From NCBI GenBank assembly GCA_046542305.1, contig JBKHBQ010000119.1:1-11385 (forward strand): a stretch of DNA of 11,385 bases, given 5' to 3'. The position numbers and the translations under genes were made by a program. This DNA is from JBKHBQ01 sp046542305 (GTDB lineage Bacteria > Bacteroidota > Bacteroidia > Bacteroidales > 4484-276). Below, piece after piece: positions 1 to 7,848 of the stretch. Below the pieces are notes generated by a model that searched no databases, was not told where the DNA came from, and saw only the letters and a program-made list of their open reading frames with translations. Positions within the stretch are counted from its first letter, which is position 1, and every line of letters begins with the position of its first letter.

Positions 1-606
1 TTCATTTTGCAAGGATGTCACTGATTTGTCGGTAAACCCGCAGGGATTTATCATTTTGAAAAAATTGAGGTCGGTATTTACGTTGAAGGCAAACCCGTGC
101 ATGGTGATGTGGCGGCTGGCGCGGACGCCGATGGCGCAGATTTTCCGTGCCCTGCCCGGGGATTGTGCATCGAGCCACACGCCTGTGGCACCGTTGAGCC
201 GTTCGCCTTTCAGCCCGTAGGCGGCCAACACGCCGATGATGCTTTCTTCGAGCAGGTGGATGTAGGATTTGATGCCCAGCCCCAGGGGCTCCAGGTCGAG
301 GATGGGATAGCCCACGATCTGTCCCGGGCCGTGGTAGGTGATGTCGCCGCCGCGGTTGGTTTTGAAAAATTCCACGCCCAGCTTTTGCAGTTGTGTGTTA
401 TTTACCAGCAGGTTGTTTTCCGATCCGCTTTTTCCAAGCGTGTACACGTGGTTATGCTCGCAAAAAATCAGGTAATTTTTGGTGGGACGGCTGTGGATTT
501 TGTTTTCCATATTTTCCCGGAACAGCTTTTCCTGAAAGTCCCAGGCTTCGCGGTAGCCGATCCTGCCCAGATTGGTTACTTCAATTGGTGGACGATTTTT
601 ATCCAT
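1..606 (-). CDS. lipB: Octanoyl-[acyl-carrier-protein]:protein N-octanoyltransferase LipB (3' end cut by window edge)
   Basis: LipB moves the octanoyl group from acyl carrier protein to a lysine of lipoyl-dependent enzymes (2-oxo acid dehydrogenase E2 subunits, GcvH), the first step of lipoate synthesis in the cytoplasm. The minus strand reads open from 606 to base 1, giving 202 residues with no stop, so the C-terminus is missing. The family signature RGGDITYHGPGQ lies at residues 85-96. ARKICAIGVR at 153-162 carries the catalytic lysine (K155), and INPCG at 186-190 carries the catalytic cysteine (C189). I chose the ATG at 604-606 because GGGAGG (618-623, minus) lies 11 bases upstream. An in-frame ATG at 625-627 would add seven residues (MWEEKPQ). 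The gene overlaps the end of lipA by 8 bases, so the two are surely cotranscribed and probably translationally coupled. LipA inserts sulfur into the octanoyl group LipB attaches. Confidence 0.95.
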   Translation of the reverse strand, partial: MDKNRPPIEVTNLGRIGYREAWDFQEKLFRENMENKIHSRPTKNYLIFCEHNHVYTLGKSGSENNLLVNNTQLQKLGVEFFKTNRGGDITYHGPGQIVGYPILDLEPLGLGIKSYIHLLEESIIGVLAAYGLKGERLNGATGVWLDAQSPGRARKICAIGVRASRHITMHGFAFNVNTDLNFFKMINPCGFTDKSVTSLQNE

Positions 607-1462
607 TTGCGGTTTTTCCTCCCACATGTTTTTCGGCATGGTAGCTTGAGCGCACCAGCGGATGGCTTTCCACAAACCTGAAACCTTTTTTAAGGCCGGT
701 TTTTTCCCATTCCCTGAACTTATCGGGATGGATGTATTCTGTCACCGGCAAGTGTGCTTTGGTAGGCTGCAGGTACTGTCCGATGGTCATTATCCGGCAA
801 CCGGTTTCCAGCAGGTCATCCATGGTTTGTATGATTTCCTCCTCCGTTTCGCCCAGCCCTACCATGATGCCCGATTTGGCGGCAAGCCCCGATGCGGCGA
901 TCTGCCTGATCACCTCCAGGCTGCGGTCGTATTGCGCGGCACTGCGTACCTGCGGCGTAAGCCGGCGGACCGTTTCGAGGTTGTGCGAGATCACTTCGGG
1001 CGCCGCATCGATCACCGTTTGAATGTCATGCATTTTCCCACCGAAGTCGGGGATGAGCGCCTCGATGGTGGTTCCGGGGTTGAGCCGCTTTACTTCTCTG
1101 ATGGTTTCGGCCCAGATACCGGCGCCGCCGTCCTCCAGGTCGTCGCGGTCCACCGAGGTGATCACGCAGTGTTTCAGTTTCATCAGCTTTACCGATTCGG
1201 CCAGGTTGCGTGGCTCGTCGCGATCCACGGGTTCGGGCCTGCCGGTTTTGGTGGCGCAGAATTTACATGAACGGGTGCAGATGTCGCCCAGGATCATAAA
1301 GGTGGCCGTGCCGCGTCCCCAGCATTCGGCCATGTTGGGACACTGTCCGCTGGTGCAGATGGTGTGTAGCTTGTGGCGGTTCACAATGTCTTTCACCCGC
1401 ACATACTCCTTGCCTGAGGGAACTTTTATCTTGAGCCAGTCGGGCTTGCGGTGGTAACTCAT
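599..1462 (-). CDS. lipA: Lipoyl synthase LipA
   Basis: This radical S-adenosylmethionine (SAM) enzyme inserts two sulfur atoms into protein-bound octanoyl groups to make lipoyl groups. The 287-residue product has the normal family length. C36, C41 and C47, in CTSGQCPNMAECW, are the cysteines that bind the auxiliary 4Fe-4S cluster, which is the sulfur donor. C62, C66 and C69, in CTRSCKFC, form the CxxxCxxC motif of the radical-SAM cluster. The C-terminal VRSSYHA holds the RSS motif, whose serine ligates the auxiliary cluster. The ATG at 1462 fits the family N-terminus (KPDWLKIKVP) and lies 17 bases after a Bacteroidota -7 element on the minus strand (1480-1487), implying a very short leader without a Shine-Dalgarno sequence. 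The gene leads the lipA-lipB pair, overlaps lipB by 8 bases, and is divergent from the patatin-like gene. Confidence 0.98.
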   Translation of the reverse strand: MSYHRKPDWLKIKVPSGKEYVRVKDIVNRHKLHTICTSGQCPNMAECWGRGTATFMILGDICTRSCKFCATKTGRPEPVDRDEPRNLAESVKLMKLKHCVITSVDRDDLEDGGAGIWAETIREVKRLNPGTTIEALIPDFGGKMHDIQTVIDAAPEVISHNLETVRRLTPQVRSAAQYDRSLEVIRQIAASGLAAKSGIMVGLGETEEEIIQTMDDLLETGCRIMTIGQYLQPTKAHLPVTEYIHPDKFREWEKTGLKKGFRFVESHPLVRSSYHAEKHVGGKTANG

Positions 1463-1479
1463 CCCAATAAAATTTTATG

Positions 1480-1487
1480 CAAAGATA
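1480..1487 (-). promoter_or_regulatory. Bacteroidota -7 promoter element for lipA-lipB
   Basis: The minus strand reads TATCTTTG, an exact match to the Bacteroidota housekeeping -7 consensus TAnnTTTG. It ends 17 bases before the lipA ATG, so the leader would be about ten bases. I see no convincing -33 element upstream. Confidence 0.7.
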
Positions 1488-1534
1488 CACGATTTGAATG
1501 GCACCTGTTTTTCACGGTTGTCGATTGCATTTCG

Positions 1535-1542
1535 TATTTTTG
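1535..1542 (+). promoter_or_regulatory. Bacteroidota -7 promoter element for the patatin-like gene
   Basis: TATTTTTG matches TAnnTTTG exactly. A TTG at 1518-1520 could serve as the -33 element, but the 14-base gap is shorter than usual. Transcription would begin near 1548-1550, about 17-19 bases before the preferred ATG at 1567, or almost exactly at the alternative ATG at 1549. Confidence 0.55.
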
Positions 1543-1566
1543 TGGCAAATGACGAAAAAATCTGAA

Positions 1567-2307
1567 ATGAAATACGGCATCTCACTCAGCGGGGGAGGGG
1601 CACGCGGCCTGGCACATATCGGTGTGCTCCGGGCGCTCGAAGAAAAGGGAATTTTTCCGACTCACATCGCAGGCACAAGCATGGGGGCCATCGTAGGGGC
1701 GTTTTATGCCGCCGGATGGAAGTCTCGTGAAATCCTCGACATCATGAAAAACGATGGCATAACTAATCATTTTAACTTCAGTTTTCCTTCGGGCGGTGGA
1801 ATGCTCACCCTTGACCGGCTTGAAGAAAAACTGAAAGCACACCTGAAAGCCGAAGATTTTAAACATCTGAAAAAGCCGCTGTTTATTTCGGTAACCAATC
1901 TTACCCGCGGAAAGGCCGAGATCATCAGCAGCGGCCCGTTGATCAGGACCATTATCGCATCGGCATCCATCCCGGTGATTTTTAAACCCATAGAAATGCA
2001 GGGCGATGTATACGTGGACGGCGGACTGATGGAAAACATGCCCCTGGGGCCCTTGCCCGAGCTTTGCGATAAACTCATCGGCTCCCATGTAAACCATATC
2101 AGCGATCAGGAGGGGATCGATTCCATCAGGGAAGTGGCAGACCGCAGTTATAAACTCGCCATCTATCAAAATGTTAAAATCCATTTCGACCGGCTGGATA
2201 TCCTTATCGACCCGCCCGACATTCGTAAATTCAAACTCCACGATTTCGGCAAAATCGACGAAATCTATGAAATGGGCTACCACGAAGCGATGAAGGTGCT
2301 GGCCTGA
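1567..2307 (+). CDS. Patatin-like phospholipase / acyl hydrolase (RssA-type)
   Basis: The 246-residue product is a single patatin domain, a serine hydrolase using a Ser-Asp dyad on lipid acyl esters. The oxyanion motif GGGARG is at 9-14. The nucleophile elbow GTSMG at 36-40 gives S38 as catalytic serine. DGG at 151-153 gives D151 as its partner. ASASIPVIF at 131-139 is another conserved patatin block. There is no signal peptide or membrane helix, so it should be cytoplasmic or peripherally membrane-bound. The start at 1567 (MKYGISLSGGG) puts the oxyanion loop at the usual distance from the N-terminus. An ATG at 1549 would add six residues (MTKKSE), and the longer reading frame back to 1498 runs through the promoter. 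The natural substrate is unknown. It is divergent from lipA and its lipid link to lipoate synthesis may be coincidental. Confidence 0.9.
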   Translation: MKYGISLSGGGARGLAHIGVLRALEEKGIFPTHIAGTSMGAIVGAFYAAGWKSREILDIMKNDGITNHFNFSFPSGGGMLTLDRLEEKLKAHLKAEDFKHLKKPLFISVTNLTRGKAEIISSGPLIRTIIASASIPVIFKPIEMQGDVYVDGGLMENMPLGPLPELCDKLIGSHVNHISDQEGIDSIREVADRSYKLAIYQNVKIHFDRLDILIDPPDIRKFKLHDFGKIDEIYEMGYHEAMKVLA

Positions 2308-2380
2308 TCAAAATCTTCCAATTCCTTTGCCCGCAAATCCTTCCGGCAGAAAATCCAAATCCTGCCTGATCAATTTATTC

Positions 2381-2388
2381 TATCTTTG
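2381..2388 (+). promoter_or_regulatory. Bacteroidota -7 promoter element for lysS
   Basis: TATCTTTG matches TAnnTTTG exactly and ends 18 bases before the lysS ATG at 2407, implying a leader of about ten bases. The spacing is nearly the same as for lipA. The TTG at 2386 that would extend the lysS frame lies inside this element, which argues against it as the start codon. Confidence 0.7.
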
Positions 2389-2406
2389 CCCAAATTTTCA
2401 ATTAAC

Positions 2407-4125
2407 ATGGCACAGATATTATCAGAACAGGAACAAATAAGAAGGCAATCGCTTAAGGAACTGATCGGTCTCGGCATCGATCCCTATCCGGCAGACGAGT
2501 TTCCGGTGAACGTGACGGCACAGGAAATTCTGGATAAATACCCGATGGATAATACCTTCAGGGATGTGAGCATCGCAGGGCGTATTATGAGCCGCCGCAT
2601 AATGGGAGCCGCTTCGTTTATCGAACTGCAGGATTCTACCGAACGCATTCAGTGTTATTTCAAGCGCGATGTGATTTGCCCCGGCGAAGACAAGACCCTG
2701 TACAACACCGTTTTCAAGCGACTGCTTGACATTGGCGATATCGTGGGAATAAAGGGCCATGTTTTTAGAACCAAAATGGGTGAAACCACCATCGAGGTGG
2801 AATCGTTCAGGTTGCTGGCCAAGGCGCTGCGGCCCCTGCCCATCGTGAAAGAAAAGGACGATGTGGTATACGACGCCTTCAGCGATCCCGAACAGCGTTA
2901 CCGGCAGCGTTATGTAGATCTGATTGTGAACCCGCAGGTGAAAAAGGCTTTTGTACAGCGGACCAAAATGGTGAATTCCATCCGCAATTTCCTCAACGAG
3001 AAAGGTTACCTCGAGGTGGAAACCCCGATCCTGCAGCCGCTCTACGGAGGCGCTGCCGCCAAGCCTTTCAAAACACACCACAACGCACTGGACATGACCC
3101 TGTACCTTCGCATCGCCAACGAGCTGTACCTGAAACGATTGATCGTGGGCGGCTACGACGGAGTGTACGAATTTTCGAAGGATTTCAGAAATGAAGGCAT
3201 GAGCCGCTTTCACAATCCCGAGTTTACGCAGATCGAACTCTATGTGGCCTACAAGGACTACGAATGGATGATGAACCTGGTGGAAGCGATGGTGGAAAAA
3301 GTGGCGCTGGACCTGCACGGACAGACAATGGTGAAGGTAGGCAAGCATGAGATTGATTTTAAGCGGCCGTGGAAGCGCTATACCATGTTTGAAATAATTG
3401 AAGAATTTACCGGACGCGATATTTCGGAAATGGATGAAAAGGAACTGAGGCAGGTTGCAGAAGAATTGGAGGTGCCCGTAAATACTACAATGGGCAAGGG
3501 AAAGATCATCGACGAAATTTTCGGCGAAAAATGCGAACCCAACCTCATTCAGCCGACATTCATCACCGACTATCCGGTTGAAATGTCGCCGCTGGCCAAA
3601 AAGCACCGCGAAAAGGAAGGCCTGGTGGAACGCTTCGAAGCCATCGTGAACGGCAAGGAATTGTGCAATGCCTTTTCGGAACTCAACGATCCGATAGATC
3701 AGCGCAAGCGTTTCGAAGACCAGCTCGAGCTGGGCAAGCGCGGCGACGAGGAGTCGATGGTGCTTGATGAGGATTTTCTGCGCTCACTGGAATTTGGCAT
3801 GCCTCCAACGGCAGGTCTGGGCATCGGCATCGACCGCCTGGCCATGGTCATGACCAACTCCAACTCCATCCAGGACGTGTTGTTCTTCCCGCACATGCGG
3901 CCCGAAAAGAAAAAACCGGAGCCTCAGCCCGAGGATTTTATCGAACTGGGTGTGCCCGAAGAATGGGCTCCGCACATCATCCCTGCAGGATTCCCGAATG
4001 TGGAAGCCTTAAAGGAAGCCAAACCTGCACAAATCCATCAGAAGCTCAGCGGATACCGCAAAAAAAACAAACTGGATATCCCGGCGCTTACACCCGAACA
4101 GGTGAATGAATGGAGAATTAAATAG
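2407..4125 (+). CDS. lysS: Lysyl-tRNA synthetase, class II, with C-terminal extension
   Basis: This enzyme attaches lysine to tRNA-Lys using ATP, in the cytoplasm. The 572-residue product has an N-terminal OB-fold anticodon-binding domain (about 48-138) and a class II catalytic domain. Class II motif 1 lies near YLEVETPILQP (201-211), followed by the YGGAAAKPF lysine-site segment. Motif 2 is FRNEGMSRFHNPEFT (260-274) and motif 3 is GLGIGIDRLAM (470-480). The usual family end is FPHMRPE; here about 70 residues follow it. This tail contains LGVPEEWAP, AGFPNVEALKEAKP and LTPEQVNEW, a pattern resembling helix-hairpin-helix repeats of the DUF4332 kind (inference). I chose the ATG at 2407 because the upstream TTG at 2386 sits in the promoter and adds a non-family MPKFSIN. 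The gene appears monocistronic, with its own promoter and a weak terminator hairpin at its stop codon. Confidence 0.97.
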   Translation: MAQILSEQEQIRRQSLKELIGLGIDPYPADEFPVNVTAQEILDKYPMDNTFRDVSIAGRIMSRRIMGAASFIELQDSTERIQCYFKRDVICPGEDKTLYNTVFKRLLDIGDIVGIKGHVFRTKMGETTIEVESFRLLAKALRPLPIVKEKDDVVYDAFSDPEQRYRQRYVDLIVNPQVKKAFVQRTKMVNSIRNFLNEKGYLEVETPILQPLYGGAAAKPFKTHHNALDMTLYLRIANELYLKRLIVGGYDGVYEFSKDFRNEGMSRFHNPEFTQIELYVAYKDYEWMMNLVEAMVEKVALDLHGQTMVKVGKHEIDFKRPWKRYTMFEIIEEFTGRDISEMDEKELRQVAEELEVPVNTTMGKGKIIDEIFGEKCEPNLIQPTFITDYPVEMSPLAKKHREKEGLVERFEAIVNGKELCNAFSELNDPIDQRKRFEDQLELGKRGDEESMVLDEDFLRSLEFGMPPTAGLGIGIDRLAMVMTNSNSIQDVLFFPHMRPEKKKPEPQPEDFIELGVPEEWAPHIIPAGFPNVEALKEAKPAQIHQKLSGYRKKNKLDIPALTPEQVNEWRIK

Positions 4126-4141
4126 CTGCTGCTATTTTTTT
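4120..4141 (+). terminator. Probable weak intrinsic terminator of lysS
   Basis: AAATAGC (4120-4126) pairs with GCTATTT (4131-4137) around a TGCT loop, and the T run continues to 4141. The stem is short, has only two G-C pairs and contains the lysS stop codon TAG, so efficiency may be low. Confidence 0.45.
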
Positions 4142-4274
4142 ATGAAAAAAATAAACTATTAAACATGTACTTATGTTTATGTTAATACATTGATAGTTTG
4201 TAACTTCTAAATATTGATATTTGTTAAATATTTAATTGGCAACGAGTTGATCGGAAAATTTATGTGAAAAATTT

Positions 4275-4282
4275 TATATTTG
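4275..4282 (+). promoter_or_regulatory. Bacteroidota -7 promoter element for the TPR protein gene
   Basis: TATATTTG matches TAnnTTTG exactly. It lies 57 bases before the ATG at 4340, so this gene would have a leader of about 50 bases, longer than those of lipA and lysS. The bases just before the ATG (about 4326-4339) are A-rich, a feature linked to good translation initiation in this phylum, where Shine-Dalgarno sequences are rare. The upstream stretch 4126-4270 is very AT-rich, with the palindrome TTAAATATTTAA at 4224-4235, and holds no gene that I can see. Confidence 0.65.
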
Positions 4283-4339
4283 CCCGGTTTTTGTAGATGT
4301 ATCAAATCAATCATATCTAGTAATCAATAAAAAAATATT

Positions 4340-5326
4340 ATGAAATCGAACATCCTTCAAAAGATGAGAGTTCTGGCAGTGCTTGTTTTAACAGTATTTG
4401 TATCAACACTCACGGCTCAGGACCTCAACAAGGCCGGCGAAGTTTTTAACGAAGGCAACCAGGCCGTTAAAGCCGATAATTATGAATTGGCGATCGAAAA
4501 GTACCAGGAAGCCCTGGAGATTGCTTCGCAACTTGGTGCCGAGGGCGAACAAATCGCCACCAGTGCCAAATCCTCAATTCCTTCGCTGTACTATAAAATG
4601 GGCATTCAGAACTATAAGGAAAAAAATATCGACAAGGCCATTGGTGAATTTGAAAAGGCCATTACATACGGTAACGAATATGGTGACCAGGAAACCACCG
4701 CAAAAGCCACCGATATTATCCCCAAGCTTTATTATGCCAAGGGTACCAGTCTTTACAAAGAAAACAAGTACCAGGAAGCGCTCGAAAGTTTCAACCAGTC
4801 GGCTGAGATGGCGCCCGATTATTCCCGTGCCTATTGGGGAATGGGTTTGGCTTATAATAAACTCGACCAGAGCATGAAAGTGGACGAAGCCTTTGCAAAA
4901 GCGCTTGAACTGGCCCGGACCGAAGGCGATGAGAAAATGGCTAACAAAATAAGCGCCACGGCCAAAAAGTTGCTGCAGGGCGAAGGCGCCACCAAACTGC
5001 AAACCCAGGAATGGGACCAAGCCATCGAATTGGTTAATGCTTCGCTGAAGTACGATGTCAACGACAAGGACTCGTATTACTATCTTGCATTGGCCAACAA
5101 CGGACTGGGTAAACATGACGATGCCATTGTTGCAGCCCTGAAAGGACTTGAGCTTAGCGCTGACGAAAATGCGGAATACAAAGCAAAATTTTACTATGAG
5201 CTTGGCAATGCCTACAAAGGCAAAGGCGATAATACACAAGCTTGCGAAGCCTATACCAACGCTAAACACGGACGCTTTGTAGAAAGCGCAGATTACGAGC
5301 TGAAGACCGTATTGAATTGTAACTAA
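4340..5326 (+). CDS. Secreted tetratricopeptide-repeat protein
   Basis: The 328-residue protein starts with a Sec signal peptide: basic MKSNILQKMR, hydrophobic VLAVLVLTVFVSTL, then TAQ, with likely cleavage between A26 and Q27. The mature protein should be periplasmic; no lipobox cysteine is present. The rest is helical TPR repeats, the clearest at about 84-117, 129-161 and 163-195, with more degenerate units near 29-62, 208-240, 242-275 and 279-310. The first units recur at a 47-residue pitch, longer than the canonical 34, because each carries an extra loop and helix (compare IPSLYYKMG at 80-88 with IPKLYYAKG at 127-135). TPR folds bind proteins and have no catalytic residues, so the partner cannot be inferred. 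It has its own promoter and a strong terminator, and is probably a single-gene unit. The exact function is unknown. Confidence 0.85.
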   Translation: MKSNILQKMRVLAVLVLTVFVSTLTAQDLNKAGEVFNEGNQAVKADNYELAIEKYQEALEIASQLGAEGEQIATSAKSSIPSLYYKMGIQNYKEKNIDKAIGEFEKAITYGNEYGDQETTAKATDIIPKLYYAKGTSLYKENKYQEALESFNQSAEMAPDYSRAYWGMGLAYNKLDQSMKVDEAFAKALELARTEGDEKMANKISATAKKLLQGEGATKLQTQEWDQAIELVNASLKYDVNDKDSYYYLALANNGLGKHDDAIVAALKGLELSADENAEYKAKFYYELGNAYKGKGDNTQACEAYTNAKHGRFVESADYELKTVLNCN

Positions 5327-5360
5327 TAACGTGTTGCAGTTTAATGTAGGCTTACAATAT

Positions 5361-5397
5361 AAAACAGCCTGTCGTTGAATCGGCAGGCTGTTTTTTT
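5361..5397 (+). terminator. Intrinsic terminator between convergent genes (strong on +, possibly bidirectional)
   Basis: Bases 5361-5374 pair with 5381-5394 around the six-base loop TTGAAT. The 14-pair stem has a core of ACAGCCTG against CAGGCTGT and one G-T pair. A run of seven T (5391-5397) follows on the plus strand. On the minus strand the hairpin comes directly after the hybrid kinase stop codon (5396-5398) and ends in four T, so it probably serves both converging genes. Confidence 0.9.
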
Positions 5398-7741
5398 AAA
5401 CTTTATTGTTAATGTATCGCCTCATTTTATCGATTAGTGATCGCCTGTTAATAGGTTTGGTGATGTGGTCGTTGCAGCCTGCTTCAAACGATTTATGCAC
5501 ATCGCTTTCGAAGGCGAAGGCCGTTTGGGCGATAATGGGTACGTAGGCATTTTGCCCGCGGATAGCACGCGCAGCATCCAGCCCGTTCATCACCGGAAGT
5601 TTAATGTCCATCAAAATCATATCGAAATTGTGTTTCAGGGCCAGGTCGACGGCTTGCTGTCCGTTGGTGGCGCGCATGACTTTTATACCGGTTTTCTTCA
5701 GGAAATTTTTTAGCAACAGATAGCTTGCATCATCATCTTCGGCGATGAGCAGGCTTTTATATCCCCAGTTGATTTCGCTTGTATTTCCGGCTGCATCGGA
5801 GTGAGAGCCACTGCTTAAACCGGCAAGGCTGAAGCAAAACTCAGCACCCTGCCCCGGTTCCGACTTCACCGAAATGGTTCCGCCAAGCAATTCCACGAGT
5901 TTTCTGGTGAGAAAAAGGCCCAATCCGGCGCCCTGAAAAGTGCGGGTGTGCGATTGGTCGGCCTGTGTAAACCGCTCGAAGATCAGTTGTTGTTTTTCTT
6001 TTTCGATGCCGATACCTGTGTCTTTCACAAAAAATTCCATGCCTCCTGACACTGACCGGAACCCAAATTCCACCGTGCCGGTGCTTGTAAATTTCAGGGC
6101 GTTTTTTATCAGGTTGATAAAAATCCGCTTGAGGCGCACCGGATCGGTAAACAGCTTAATACTCACCTGTCGTTCAGCGCGGGCGACTTTCAATGTGATC
6201 CTGGATTTTTTCATTACCAGTCGTTCGGCTTCCATCTGGTCGTACAATTCCTTCAGCATGTCGTCTACATCTACCAGGCTTTTTACCAAATCCACATTTC
6301 CGCTTTCGATAATGGAGATGTCGAACAAGTCTTCGATCAGGTTGAGCAGGTGGTTGCCCGAAATATGGATGCTTTCGGCGTAATCGTGAAGTTCTTCGAG
6401 ATTGTCGGTGGTTTTTTGCAGGTTGGAAAAACCGATCACGGCATTGAGCGGGGTGCGAAGTTCGTGTGACATATTTGCCAGAAAAACGGACTTCAGGCGG
6501 TCGCTTTCTTCTGCTTTTTCCTTGGCTTTTTTCAGCTCCGATTCTGCCCTTTTTCGATTGGTGATATCCCGCAGGGTCCCCTGGAGGGCAGGCATATTGT
6601 GGTAAATAATCCGGGTGCCAAGGGTTTCGAGCAGGATGGTTGTGCCATCTTTCCTGGTACCTTGAAATTCGTAATGGGCGGTTTCTTTTGTTCCCTCTTC
6701 ACGTTCCTTCATCCTGGTGATGACCATTTGCCGGTCGGCTGAATCTACCAGTGTCAGCGTGTCAATACCGAGCATTTCCTCCGGGTGGCTGTAACCAAAT
6801 ATATCTGCAAATTTCTGATTGCAGTACATGAGCTTCGACTGCTGAATAATATAAATACCCACCAGCGAATGGTCGACCATGTTCCGGAACTGCTTTTCGC
6901 TTTCGATAAGTGCGCGTTCGGCATTTTTGCGTTCGCTGATGTTGCGATAAATACCAAATACCACGCTTGACTGATCATGGAGTTGAATTCGCTTTCCAAT
7001 AATGGATACATCAATGCGCCTGCCTTGTTTGTTTTTTCTGATGGTTTCGCCTTTTGTAAAATCTCCGGCGGCGGCAGCTTTGGTTAATGCCAGGCCTTCT
7101 TCCTTCAGGTCGGAGGGCACGATCAGGTCGTTGATTTTTTTTCCTTTCGATTCTTCGTAGGTATACCCGAACATCGCCCTGAACTGATCGTTTACGCGGA
7201 TGATCTGGTCATCGTGGTCCAGGATGGCAATGGCATCGGGGGAGGCGCTAAACAGTTTTTCGAAGAAAGTCTGCTGTATCCTGCTCGTGTTTTCGGTTAG
7301 CACTTTTTCGGAAATATCACTGAAGAGCAGCACCAGTTTTTCAGGGCCTGGCATAAAAACCTGCACCCTGAGGTGCATGCTGTATTTTTTCGAAAAAAAT
7401 TCGAACAGAACGTCAGTTCCGGTTTGGGCTGCTGTGAGCAGGTTTTCGAATATTTTGCCGGATACCTCGGGCTGCACCTGGGTAAAAGTCTTTCCAATGA
7501 AGGCCGTGGTATCTGTGCGCAGGATTTCGCTGCTTTTGGGATTGAGGTCCAGATACCTGAAATTTACCGGCGCACCATCACTGTTTCTGATGACCTCCAA
7601 AAGCGCATAGCCGATGTGCAGGTGTTTAATGATTTCCCTGAAATCGGTATCCGTGGCCGGACAGGCGGATTGTTCCGGTTGGCTGGATAATGAAGGCACA
7701 TGCTTTTTCATTGCTTTTTGTGCTGCGGTGGATTCATCCAT
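5396..7741 (-). CDS. Cytoplasmic hybrid sensor histidine kinase (three PAS domains, HisKA, HATPase, receiver)
   Basis: The 781-residue protein has no signal peptide or membrane helix. In order there is a divergent PAS-like domain (about 34-146), a PAS (about 158-271) opening with SPDAIAILD, and a third PAS (about 280-397) opening with HSLVGIYII. HisKA follows, with MSHELRTPLN placing the phosphorylated histidine at H426. The ATP-binding domain has the N box NLIKNALKF (543-551), DTGIGI (574-579) and GAGLGLFLT (604-612). The C-terminal receiver has phosphoacceptor D712 in LMDIKLP and conserved K762 in TKPI, so internal His-to-Asp relay is possible. There is no DNA-binding domain, so output must pass to another protein. 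I chose the ATG at 7741; a TTG at 7813 would add 24 residues lacking family character. The gene follows the NtrY-like kinase on the same strand after 107 bases, with a near-consensus promoter in the gap. The sensed signal is unknown. Confidence 0.93.
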   Translation of the reverse strand: MDESTAAQKAMKKHVPSLSSQPEQSACPATDTDFREIIKHLHIGYALLEVIRNSDGAPVNFRYLDLNPKSSEILRTDTTAFIGKTFTQVQPEVSGKIFENLLTAAQTGTDVLFEFFSKKYSMHLRVQVFMPGPEKLVLLFSDISEKVLTENTSRIQQTFFEKLFSASPDAIAILDHDDQIIRVNDQFRAMFGYTYEESKGKKINDLIVPSDLKEEGLALTKAAAAGDFTKGETIRKNKQGRRIDVSIIGKRIQLHDQSSVVFGIYRNISERKNAERALIESEKQFRNMVDHSLVGIYIIQQSKLMYCNQKFADIFGYSHPEEMLGIDTLTLVDSADRQMVITRMKEREEGTKETAHYEFQGTRKDGTTILLETLGTRIIYHNMPALQGTLRDITNRKRAESELKKAKEKAEESDRLKSVFLANMSHELRTPLNAVIGFSNLQKTTDNLEELHDYAESIHISGNHLLNLIEDLFDISIIESGNVDLVKSLVDVDDMLKELYDQMEAERLVMKKSRITLKVARAERQVSIKLFTDPVRLKRIFINLIKNALKFTSTGTVEFGFRSVSGGMEFFVKDTGIGIEKEKQQLIFERFTQADQSHTRTFQGAGLGLFLTRKLVELLGGTISVKSEPGQGAEFCFSLAGLSSGSHSDAAGNTSEINWGYKSLLIAEDDDASYLLLKNFLKKTGIKVMRATNGQQAVDLALKHNFDMILMDIKLPVMNGLDAARAIRGQNAYVPIIAQTAFAFESDVHKSFEAGCNDHITKPINRRSLIDKMRRYINNKV

Positions 7742-7801
7742 CACTCGTATTGTAATGTTTTTTGTTTTTGATTTTGTCGGCCGGATTCCGGTTTGACGTG
7801 A

Positions 7802-7809
7802 TAAAGATA
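7802..7809 (-). promoter_or_regulatory. Possible -7 element for the hybrid kinase gene
   Basis: The minus strand reads TATCTTTA, seven of eight bases of TAnnTTTG with the invariant last G changed to A. It lies 60 bases before the ATG at 7741, in the 107-base gap after the upstream kinase. It would allow separate expression of the hybrid kinase, though readthrough is equally possible because I see no terminator in the gap. Confidence 0.3.
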
Positions 7810-7848
7810 ACAATTCCGCATCATCAGCCGGTAGAATGCTGTGGTTGA

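Noticed and set aside
97..681. A 194-codon plus-strand frame opposite lipB
   Set aside because: The minus strand encodes LipB with all its catalytic motifs across this stretch, so the plus frame is a shadow.
662..1270. A 202-codon plus-strand frame opposite lipA
   Set aside because: It is antisense to both lipA cysteine motifs and has no family features.
1582..2283. A 233-codon minus-strand frame opposite the patatin-like gene
   Set aside because: The plus strand carries the complete patatin catalytic motifs; the minus frame shows none.
2345..2366. GGCAG...CTGCC inverted repeat after the patatin-like gene
   Set aside because: A five-base stem with a 12-base loop and no T run is too weak to call a terminator.
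2422..3606. A 394-codon open frame on the minus strand opposite lysS
   Set aside because: It lies wholly antisense to a clear lysS, has no recognisable motif, and arises from the codon bias of the real frame.
4574..5269. A 231-codon minus-strand frame with hydrophobic stretches opposite the TPR gene
   Set aside because: The hydrophobic runs are the reverse complement of charged, Lys/Glu-rich TPR helices, a common artefact.
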